26,414 nucleotides of DNA from Klebsormidium nitens (Eukaryota > Streptophyta > Klebsormidiophyceae > Klebsormidiales > Klebsormidiaceae). The translations under genes were made by a program, and so were the position numbers. The notes under the pieces are model-generated. The model had not been told where the DNA came from. It worked only from the letters and a program-made list of their open reading frames with translations, and searched no databases. This document shows positions 9,616 through 19,800 of this stretch, piece after piece. Location: the NCBI GenBank assembly GCA_000708835.1, contig DF237823.1, forward strand, positions 1 through 26,414, written 5' to 3'. The first letter of the stretch is position 1. The number at the start of each line of letters is the position of its first letter.

Positions 9616-12600
9616 ATGGCGGCAGCGACCCAGTCTGCTTCCCTTTCCGGCCGGCTCTCCTGCCGGGCCCCTTCTTCCCCCTTCCCCAACAGCAGCACGT
9701 CCGCTCTGCTGCCGGCAATCCCGCTGCGCTCTCGCCACCTCTCCCTACCTAAAACACAATGCAGCGCCCACAACACCCAGCGGAACACCTCCGCTGGAGA
9801 ACACTGTAAAGAGCAAGCACTGCCCCTTTTGCCCTTTGCTTCCGGTTTGGCGGCCGCTCTAGTTGCTGGCCCCGTGCAGGCGGCGGACCTGGTGGCGCCC
9901 ATTGCAGAGGGGGGCCCTTCCATTGGGGTGGCAGTCGCGGGGCTGGCAGCGGCGGCAGCGGCCGTCGTGGGGGCGGTCAAGCTGACGGACCCGGAGGCCA
10001 GGTGAGAAACAGGGCCACGGAATGTCGTCGAAACGAATAGAGCGCCCCCTTGGAGATACTTTTTCACCCTTCTTAGTTCAAGGTTATGGGCCGCTAGGAG
10101 GGATGCCGATATGACATATAATCTGCCCCTGGTGGTGAATGCCTTGGCGGCCAGTGTTCGAAGGCATGGAGAAAATGTGGTGTCGTTTTCAGTCGCAGCA
10201 TTGCTTTTGTATAGACATAAGGTTGTGGGCCGCCGCCGGGCTCAACTCAGAATGGTGGCCAGTGATTACGGGCTGCTTAGTAGTCTCATGAAACGGTGCA
10301 ATGCACCAATGCTGAGGAACATAGGGGCGGTAGCAGCAAGTTTGGCAGCAGCACTTGGTTTTCAAGACTTGTGTTCGTTCCTAAGAAAACCCCAGCTTCT
10401 AATCCCTGCTGTCCACCCCAGCATGCCGCCCATTAAAGCATCTCACAAAGGAAGGAGCCATGAGTTAGCGACTGGGAAGTTTCTGGGTGCGGCACCAAAG
10501 GTGCTACAGGTCAAATAGTAGTCCGCAGGAGATACTGGAATTCTTGACATTTTGTCAGGAATCTAGGGTTCTTAGTGAAAGCTGTATTGTGAGCATATTT
10601 GGTAATGGTGCTTGATTTAGGTAGTGCTGTATCAAGGAATCTTGAGACTTTCCCGGTCCCCAACGGTCCGTTCTGACGGCCCACTCTTAAGCCTGGTTCA
10701 CATCGGCAAACTCATAAAGTAGGGTCATGCACTGGATGCTTGATAAAAAAATCCCCCTCTCGCCCAATTGTGGTGAACTTAGGGACATTCGGAGGTTCTT
10801 TGCATTTATGCCCTTACGCAGATTACAACGAAAGTTCCAGGACATTGAATGCGCTGACAGCACAGATATACAGCTCGCCTCCACCTCTTGCTGAGACAGC
10901 ATCAGCCTAACATCGATGATCCTCCGTGCACCGAAAGTTTCGGAATTTGGATGTGTTTAAAAGGGAGTTCCTTTGCGGTTCAGCTCTTTGTTGTCTACTT
11001 GGTCAAGTGCTAGCCCTCTGCCGGCCAGGGGCTATGGTAGCCACAACAGCTGTGTCGCAAATGAGACAGGATCAATTGGGCGACCTTCTCGCAACACGTT
11101 TCGTTTTTCTGCCCTGCAGGAGACAGAAGCAAGCTGCACGGACTGGAGGGGACGAGAAGACTGCAGTAAGTTGGTTCAGTTTTGGGGGCAGTACCGACAT
11201 AGTGAGATCTTCGAAAATGCTCAGGAGTAAGAGTCACATGGCATCAAGACACGAGGAAGAAAGTAGTCAGTACCTGGGACACGGCAAGAAAGCTATTTGG
11301 CTTGCAATGGAAACTTTCCCTCATTTGAGTACGGGACAGGACAAGCGACTGTCTGACATCCAATGGGAGTACGTCAATAGACTTGGGGAGGAACCTTGCT
11401 ACTTCCCTTGACGTGAGACTGCACCTTTAGCCCGCAGTTTCCTGAATTCTTCTCACAAGGCAGCCCAATGTTAGGGTGGCGACACAGGTTAACAAATAGT
11501 TTTGTGGGTCGTTCAGGTGAAGAACTATTTCAACAGCACTGGGTTTGACCGGTGGAAGCGCATCTACGGCGAGACGGACGACGTGAACAAGGTGCAGCTC
11601 GACATCCGGACGGGGCACGCGCAGACGGTCGACAAGGTGACTGCAACTGATCTACCGCTTGCGCGAATTGGCGCACCCATGATTAGTGACCACGACTGGA
11701 AAAGTGTAGGAGAAGCGCACGTACATCATATACCATAACAGCGCATCCACTTCCGATTCCTCTTCCCTTAAAACCTTGATAAAACACCTGTTCATGAGAG
11801 CCGTTGGCCCGCGTTGTGAAGCGGGCAGCCAGTGGACTTTCGGCGGTGTAGAGATGACTCTCATAGGGCGGTCCCAAACGAACATCATCGGTGCACCATC
11901 CCCTGGGGAACGAATTCTGTCCCTTAGGGACCAGTAACCTGTGATTCGTCGACTCTATCGTCTGGGGGTCGGTGCGCCAGGACGCCGGTAAAAGTACTAA
12001 GGGACTGTCGTGGCTCACTGGTTGGATAGTTTGCCTTGCGAAAATATCGGGAAGGCTTTCACCACGCAGCGCGTCCGTGAGATCACTCCAGTTTCTCGGG
12101 CAGCATACGCGAACTTACAGTAACACTCGCCAGTTCCCAGAGACCTCATATGTGTGACCGCCCTCTCAGAGGATCACTGGAAGTTACGGCTGTGATGCAG
12201 GTGTTGAACTGGTTGAAGTCGGAAGGCAGCCTCGAGGGGATCACCGTTGCTGACGCCGGTTGCGGAACAGGCAGGTGAGCGCACCGCCCGGGCGGGCAGC
12301 CTATCGGAGGGCGCCGTCTGGGGCCGCAGACGCCAAGGCGTGCCTCAAGCGTCTCCGAACTTCGTCAGCAAAATCAATCTCGTTTGCGAAGTCGAGATCT
12401 TCTTGAGCTAGACTCTGCAAGACGCCCCAACGGTACGCTTTGACCCGAATCAAAATGTGTTGGATCCGAAGCAAACGACTGTACTTCGAGATACTCGGAG
12501 GAGGTTCGAGTTTGAGTCTCATGCTGAACGCTTCCGGTGCAGCTTGGCGATCCCCCTGGCTATGGAGGGCGCCAAGGTCAGCGCGAGCGACATCTCGGAG

Positions 12601-15138
12601 GCCATGGTGAGGCGCGCGCGCAAATGCGATCCCTCCGCTTTTCGCCGCTGTTCGGAAGGCTTTGATTGGGATAAAGCTTTGAACTGAATGAGTGTCAACA
12701 GCAGAAACGGTGTGGGCCGGGGAGGAAAGCACGGGCCGCGCTTCTTGTGCTGTTTTTCGGGGCTCTGTTTGGTTATGAAGACAAATGCTTCTTCATTGCG
12801 TCACAGTCGCGTTTTTGTGTAAGCATGTCAGGTGTGTGTTCGAAAGTGCTGACTACTTTGCTTCCCTCCCGTAGACGAGTCCTGCCTGTCGAACAAGCTC
12901 CTTGGCAGAACGACGTAGAGTCTTGTGGCGGTCATCATAATTGCTTGGGTCTCATTGCGTCTTCCCCCAAAGCCAAATGTCGCGAACACCTCGTACGTCC
13001 CGTCTTTTGATTTCCTACACACTTGCCGTCGTTCGTTCTTGGTGCCAGGTGTCAGAAGCGGAGGCGCGGTGGGCAGAACAGAGCGGGGGCCGCGGCACGA
13101 AGCCGGTTTTCGAGGCGTCCGACCTGGAGTCGCTCACTGGCAAATACCACACGGTTGCCTGCCTCGACGTCTTCATCCACTACCCCGACGTAAGTCAAAG
13201 CGCTCTTGGATAGTATAGCTTCTCCCCATTGTGCAGACTTTAGTCGGTGATGTACGGGGGTGATTGCACATGTGCAGGATGCCGTCAGTCGAGATTCGAG
13301 TCTCGTCCTTTAAACGGCCCTTCCTTTGCTTGCCAAAGAAGGTCGACAGTATGTGGGTCGAAGGTTTGGGTCGAGAGTCACTCAGCTCAGATCAGCCTAT
13401 GCTTCCTTGTTGCTGTTAGAAATCGCGAAGATTCTAAGGACAGGACTATGATCTCCAGTTCGTAGGCACGCTTCTGCGTCCGGCAGGAAAACTTCGGAAC
13501 GGTCGATCGATGACAGCAAGACCCCAACTTCAACATTCCCGATTGTATGATGACTTTGCATCTATTGCCCTCTGCCAACCTCATATGTGGACCCAGAATG
13601 TTGCCGGCGACGTCTCTGGGTATTCAAAGCGAGGAAGTCGCCGCCCTTCCGAACGTTTGCTCCGACACAATTGCCCAAATTGGCGGACAGAAGGGACATT
13701 GTCTCAGAACGCCTGAAACGTGCTTCCTGACTGTCTCTGCTTGTTTTTGCAGGGCAAGGCTCAGGAGATGGTGAAGCACCTGGCGTCGCTGGCGGAGCAG
13801 CGGCTCATCATCAGCTTCGCGCCCAAAACGCTCGCGTACCTCGTCCTCAAGGTAACAAATTGCTTCCAAACGTTGCCAACTGCCTAAAGCGCGCCAAAAA
13901 GGCGCCGATTCGCCATAGGCATGGTTTTGTTTCACTTCGGCGCTTTGAAGGTGTCCTTTCGATACCATGCAGATTGCCCCTGGAGCACGAGCAAAGCCTC
14001 AGAGGGAATGTTTGTCGAAGCGGCATCTTTGATGTGTTCAAACTTCTCACTAAAACTTCATCAAATCGGTGCCAGATCGATGTAAGGTTGGGCGATATCC
14101 GGGTGCAAAGTTCTGGCACCTGTTTGTCTGGGGAGCCGACTTTCTGTTCAAGAGCTCTCAATTTGGAAATGTGCTCCCACCTGCCGTTCTCCAACGGTCG
14201 GGCCGAGTTAAGGTCGCCACGTCGAACTGGTCCTTGACTATGCTACAAGGTCACCGGCACTCCGCGGGCTTTGCGTCGCCGTCAATTGGCATGACACAAC
14301 CATCATTCTACAGCGTCCTTGCCGACGGCCGCGCAAGGCACAGCGGCTTGCGACGAGGCCAACACACGCTTTCGAATCCAACGGACACAGCCGTCTAACG
14401 TCTGCTGCGGTTAGAAGCGCTTCTTCGTTATCTGATGAAATCTACTGAAAAACATTTCTCCGTGCACGAGCCGCCTCTGAAGGTGACCCCGTCTGTGCGT
14501 GCAGCGGATAGGCGAGCTGTTCCCCGGGCCCTCGAAGGCGACCCGGGCGTACCTGCACGCGGAAGACGACATCGAAGCCGCTCTCAGGGTGCGTAATCCC
14601 GAAACTTCTCTTTCCAGACTCTGCACCAGAAGCCGTTTTCAGTCCGCTTTGTAGCTTGACGACCTCGGAGGTTCTTATAATGATCAGTCGACATCGAGTG
14701 GTTGCTTTGCATGTATCCTGAAGGCTCATGACCCTTGCCTCACGCTTTCCTATGCTCCGAGCTTGCTGGGAGATCATGCAGGAGATACTCATCTCTTGGG
14801 GGATCCTTTCAAGCGCACTTGCTTAGCTACAGAGACTCTTCTAATTGTGAAAAAGCAACACGATTTCAAAACCTGGCTTTGGAGACTTTCAGCTGGTAGC
14901 ATAGGGTGCGATCAAAAAGGTTCGTTCCTTTTCCTAGCTCAGCAGATTCTAGCGTTCAAGGTAGTCCCCCCGCGGTCCCCCCGCGAGTTGAGCAACGTTG
15001 GGATCTTGCCATCGCTAGAGCAGCGTCATCACGTCTGCATCGTTTGTGCAGGAGGCTGGCTGGAAGGTGACCAAGAAAGAGATGACGGCAACCAGCTTCT
15101 ACTTCTCGAGATTGTTTGAAGCAGTGCCCATATCTTGA
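9616..15138 (+). CDS. CHLM: Mg-protoporphyrin IX methyltransferase, plastid-targeted
   Basis: Class I SAM-dependent methyltransferase that converts Mg-protoporphyrin IX to its monomethyl ester in chlorophyll synthesis, on plastid membranes. Exons: 9616-10001, 11120-11165, 11517-11636, 12201-12274, 12543-12606, 13049-13189, 13753-13851, 14505-14588, 15052-15138. All phases agree and give 366 codons; Arabidopsis CHLM has about 312. Residues 1 to about 85 are Ser/Ala/Arg-rich with almost no acid, a chloroplast transit peptide. Residues 104-121 are a hydrophobic Ala/Val stretch before LTDPEARR, as in plant enzymes. Then come YFNSTGFDRWKRIYGETDDV, the SAM motif VADAGCGTG (200-208), IPLAMEGAKVSASDISEAM, DLESLTGKYHTVACLDVFIHYP, FAPKT, RIGELFPGPSKATRAYLH and FYFSRLFEAVPIS at the end. 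Exon 2 (46 bp) is needed to bridge exons 1 and 3 in phase. It encodes a linker where Arabidopsis has a similar charged Gly-rich stretch. Confidence 0.94.
10002..11119 (+). other. Long first intron of chlM
   Basis: This 1118-bp intron starts GTGAGA and ends CCCTGCAG. It holds a 135-codon open frame at 10111-10518 with no recognisable motif, no intron of its own and no family resemblance, so I treat it as chance. Long first introns often carry regulatory elements, but none could be named here. Confidence 0.7.
14964..14985. repeat. 11-bp GC-rich tandem pair in chlM intron 8
   Basis: GTCCCCCCGCG is repeated twice without spacing (14964-14974, 14975-14985), 67 bases before the last chlM exon. No function is evident. 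Confidence 0.9.
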
Positions 15139-15641
15139 GTGAGCTGGACCTTTACGGGCCGTCAATAATCATCCGGGCTGGCTACGTGCCGCCATTGAGA
15201 CAATTTTGTGGTGCTCTTGCGGCTCTCTGAGGCATTTGCTTTTGTGGTGAAACCGTTTTTTCTCCCAATCCGGAACTGATTGAAAACGAAGAGGATCTAA
15301 GGATCTCCGAATGTGGGTTGTCCGCGTACGCCGTTGCCTCCTGATCTCAGCAAATGGTAATTTGTGCCGGCCAGTTACAGCTGTGCACGGCCGCCACACT
15401 TCAATTGAACTTGCGGGATGATTTCTCAGGAGTCTTGCAAGTGATATCGAATGATCGCTGGTCAATATGAGAATTACGCAATAAGACATATGTCGGAAAT
15501 CATCCTTAGAGCCAGCATGAGTCCGATCATAACCGTGGCATGTATCGTTGACAATCAATTAAGCCATCCGAGCACACAACAATTTCTCATTGTGCATCGC
15601 ATGGCCATGCCGCACGCGCTGATCGCCGGCCTAATCACACA

Positions 15642-15709
15642 GTATATATGCGTGGGGCCAGCTATAGCCGGGCCGGCCTTGCCGGCGCCGCCGCCCGCGC
15701 AATATATAC
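15642..15709. repeat. Imperfect inverted repeat with GC-rich loop
   Basis: GTATATATGCG (15642-15652) faces CGCGCAATATATAC (15696-15709), complementary apart from one inserted T/A pair. The loop between them is itself rich in self-complementary GGCC, GCCGGC and GCTATAGC tracts. The segment could fold into a branched hairpin or be a small decayed foldback element. Confidence 0.5.
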
Positions 15710-16599
15710 CATAATTTAATAAGCTTCCAAGTAAAATAAGTGTATACGCGCGTACGTAAAAATCATATAGTCGGGGTGCGGGCCAGCTGCGCGGCGCTGG
15801 CAATGATGGAGCAGATCATGAACCGTTGCAAAGCCATGTGGCACTGCAGTGGCGGCACATGACCCAGTGAGCCGTATCATGTGACGCGGTGGCTGCACAC
15901 CATGCCCTGGCAGCCCACCTGCTAGCCTCGATCTAGCTCTATTTAACGTAAAGATTATTGCATTGAGACGCGCGCGTGAATCTTGCAGGCCGCTACGTTA
16001 TGTATTCGAGGAGATCATCTAAACTTGGTAACGATAGCCTGCATATGTGTGCCGGTTGGACATGACGGTACGCATACGAATGTATGCACATGCGCAGATA
16101 GCGCAGCACATCATGCATGATCATTAATTTGCAGCCTGTCCCGGGACGCGCAGTAAAGGCAACGCGACTGCATTCATCCATGATAGCCTGCAAGCATGAA
16201 TGAATGTTGCGCGTATTGAATCTGCTTACGATCGGATGCATGCCCTAAACTATTGGACTGGCTGGACGCCCTGTCGTTGCAAGATCGAGCCCTATAGGTA
16301 TACAGCTTGGCACCGTTGAATATGCGACTTGCTTGATAGTCGGCGCCAACTGATTCTTGTATGTCAAGACATTAGATATCGATGCAACGGACTGCAATTA
16401 CAGCTCGAAGAGTGTGACACTGGTTTTGTTGGCTTGCTTCAGCAAATCAATTCGATGATCGTTCTTGCGTGCGGTGATGATACTCTGTTTCTCTCTCAGG
16501 TTAGCTTCCTAGGATACTGCGATGCGACTTAATGTTGCGTACAAATGAGACGGTCTTGACGCGAAACAGCTCTGCTGTTATCCTTGCAACACGACGGCA

Positions 16600-16752
16600 T
16601 CAGGGAATACTTCCTAACTGGCGGGGACTGGTCGACGGCTCCTCTATCTGAATAGGTCGGCTGTCTGAAACGTTGAAATGTGACGCATTGCCGCGGATGA
16701 GGTCGAAGACTTGTTTAAAGCGAGCAGGGTCGTCAAAGGTTGAGCGTGGTTT
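16600..16752 (-). other. Orphan open frame, possible exon remnant
   Basis: A 51-codon minus-strand frame, stop included, begins right after an in-frame TGA (16755-16753) and reads STFDDPARFKQVFDLIRG, then NASHFN, before stopping at 16602-16600. The composition looks protein-like. No AG acceptor lies between the TGA and the good-looking part, and no in-frame ATG precedes it, so I cannot attach it to the neighbouring gene. It may be a decayed exon, part of an alternative last exon, or chance. Confidence 0.2.
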
Positions 16753-16849
16753 TCACCTGCAACCACCTGCCGAATCAACATATACCTTCCGGCGTGGACA
16801 ACCACAAACCTATGCTCTCAGGTTTGTTCAAAAAATAGTCGACATCGTT

Positions 16850-19800
16850 TTAGCTGCGCTCAACCGGCTGAAGCTTCGGTGCCAAGTTATCCCCAAACAC
16901 TATAACTTTAGAAATAATGCGTTTCTGAGGGTCTGCCAGTCTAAATGTCTGCAGCAGACTCCACCGATTCGAAGGCTCCCTCGGGAACGGATATTCATCC
17001 AGGGCTGTACAAAGAGATTGCCTAGCAGCAGAAGAAAGGAGAGAACGTGTAGACGCAAGGTTCAGAGGAAAGAGGTGTTTACCAAGATGGTCGCTCTTCG
17101 CTTACCGGGCTCGTTCTCGAGATCGCGTCCAAGCTGCGTCTTAGAACCTTCTCCTGGCTGCGTCGCAAGTAGTCCTGCCGGTTGGCGTGGCCCGCCCTGC
17201 ATCCACGAGCAGGACCCAAACGTCAAAAGCGTGCAACTCGACAAGGACTTCTTTCGCAAACGAGGGGTCGCGCACTCCGTATACCCAAACATCCGCAGCT
17301 CTACGTTGATTCTGCGCCTCAGCGTTCCTGTGAATCTACTTCCTTTTGGAGCGCAGAAGCATCTAAGGAAATGCAAGAGCGAATCCAATGCGTACGATTG
17401 CTAACGACAATGAAGCAGGCAGATCCTAAGTCCGGAAATGTCTTCCAGATCACCAACTTTTTGCGAACATACGCAATCCATGGAATCACCCAGATCGAAG
17501 CCCCAAACTGACCTGGGGTTGCCGACTCTTTCAGGAGGAAGAGACCCGACTCCGGGAGAAAACACGTCCAGGTCCTCGTCGCTCTCCGCGGTAACTCTTG
17601 GCGGGCACGCCTTCTCGGCGTCACACGGCGGGTGCTTGCTCCGCCTGCCTTTGCGAGCCCACGTGCCATACGACCGGGCGCTTTGCTCACTGACGCTCGG
17701 GACTGCTTCTGGGGGGTTGATGGAAGCGCTGGGCAGAGGGGGGGCCGGCCTCCGGGGGGGTGCCGAGGCTGACGTCACGACGGGGGGCTGACGTGTGGGG
17801 ACTTGGCCGGCGGTCAGAGCGTCGCGAACTATGGTAAGGACGTACGGGCCGTGCCGGTGGGTCCACGAGCTGGGGGTAAAGACGATAAAGCGAGGGTGAG
17901 AGGGAAGCAGAAGGGTGACCCCGAACTTTCTGTGCACCGTCACATGTTCGCGCTTGCGGACCATGAAACAATACGGAGTGCTCCCTGAGGATGTCTGAAG
18001 GGGTAAAGCTTTGCTCACTTCCGAGGAGACTGTTGGCACATGATTGAGAAAACACTGTCCTTGATGTAGAAAGTAATTGGCAAGACAACCGAAGACAAAT
18101 GCCCATTTTCGTGCTATGGGCCAGTAGCAGAAGCTTTGACCCGCCCATTTGGCCTCAATCACCAAGGAAGAGAGGGAGACCAATGGAGACAGGTTAAGAA
18201 GTATGTATATCTTGTAACGTACCTCGAGAGCACGGGGGTGAGATCGTCCGCAGTCTGCGGCAGCAGCTCCGCGAGCAACTCAATCTGACCGTTCGTGAGA
18301 AAGTGCTCTGGGGGCTGGGGACCACACGCTTCGCGCCGCCACGTGTCCAGCGTCGATTGGACCCTCCGCTTCGCTGTCTGCAGTACACCGAGCCTTATAG
18401 CTTCTGCTCATCGAAAGCAGGGACACCACGCCCAGATTGGATATTCTGGTCGTAACCTTTTACTGTGACGTGGTTTGTGCTAATCACCTTGCAGATGACG
18501 TGGTACTGCTGAGCTGCTGATCAATTGCCTCAAAGATCGGACAAGGGTGGGACTGAATCTCAGAAATTGGGTCCGAAATCCGAAGGACATCGTTGTCTCG
18601 CAGAAAACCAACTCCTCGATCCTTCCGTCTAGCTGTACACTAACTCTCAGAGAAATGGCAAACCGGCCCCTTGGACTCTGATGAAGCACCACATGGCCCA
18701 CAGTCAGCAATGCAACATTGCGCAAGGCAGTTGAGGCTTGCCTGTAGCTTGGAGCCAGAGAGAAACGTGTTTCGGCTGGGGGCGTCCTTTAGGTCGCAGG
18801 CGCCAAACCTGCAGCACCAACCACGAAGTCAGCGAACGGGGAAAGCTCCACCTCGGTTAGGTATACAGACACGTGGCTTCACGCCAAGCGAGCCCAGAAC
18901 TAGGGGGCTCTTTTAGAACGTGCTAGCACTTTCGTGTTGGCACTTTCACCCCCTATAGGGGTAAAAGAAGATGTTTCAGCGACGTAACAAAAACAAACAG
19001 CACACCTTCAGAAGCACACAGGCCATGGTCGAGCGGCTTCCGAAACAATCTTTGATCAAATGCGCATGCGTGCGGAAAGAAAGATTCTCCAGGCCTACCC
19101 TTGCTTGACGTCATTGAGATCGCCGTCGTCGTCCGTTGTCGCGCAGCTCCCCCCCCGGCTCCTCGCACCCTTGTCAACTTTGACTAGCCCCACCAGTTTC
19201 ATCCCCTTCTTGTTCCAGTCCTTGAGCAACACGTGCCCATTCTCCAACAGCTGCCGGGCAACCTTTTCGACCGTCCCCTTGCGCCGTGCCGCTCGGCTGC
19301 CACGTGGCAGCCCGTCTTCGCTCTCTAGCCCACTCTCCGTACTGTAACCTCTTGCCGTGCGTCCCGACAGCGACTGAGCCGACGCTCCATGCTCCTTCCT
19401 TCTCGTTTCCGCCCCACTCTCCCATTCCGTGGCAGAACTCCCCGTGCCTCTACGCCAGAACCCCTCTTCACCGCTGCTGTAAGCAGACCGCCGCCTGTCA
19501 TTGACACGTGGCACCCCCTCACTGGTCTCCAAGCGCCCCGATTCAAACCCGGAGCCAGACGTTCCGCTGCCGGCCCCCTCGCCTCTCCAACCGCCTCTCT
19601 GCAAAAGGTTCCGTCTCTGCTCCCCGGACCTGAAGTCTTCCGCACTGCCGAAACTTCCTGACTTCTGCGCAGATTGTTTGTTTTTCGAAGCCCAGCTTCT
19701 CGGCTTCGACGTAGACGGTTCCGGCTCTGACTCAACTACTTGCAGCGTTTTCAGTTGGGAAGTTTCCTTTCGGTGCCTCCGTGCGGTTCTCGTTTGCTCG

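Larger units (their letters stand above)
15139..16849. other. Gene-free convergent intergenic region
   Basis: This 1.7-kb stretch lies between the stop of chlM (plus) and the stop of the unrecognised minus-strand gene. It includes both 3' flanks, an AT/GC-alternating hairpin-like segment at 15642-15709, purine-pyrimidine runs such as TATACGCGCGTACG near 15742, and an orphan minus-strand frame at 16600-16752. Open frames elsewhere are short. No transposase or reverse transcriptase motif was recognised. Confidence 0.45.

Noticed and set aside
10111-10518. 135-codon plus-strand frame inside chlM intron 1
   Set aside because: No motif and no splice or promoter support; it sits entirely within a well-defined intron.
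16673-17404. Plus-strand open frame of 243 codons, one of the longest in the window
   Set aside because: The translation is very Arg/Lys/Cys-rich with no recognisable motif, and it lies over minus-strand exons (17196-17083, 17021-16850) that fit a phased gene model with better composition.
17507-17869. Reading the exon after 17869 straight through to the TAG at 17401 as the C-terminus
   Set aside because: Possible, but a CCCAG|GTCAGT donor at 17513 joins in phase to AGHANRQDYLRRSQEKVLRR, which looks far more protein-like than the read-through tail.
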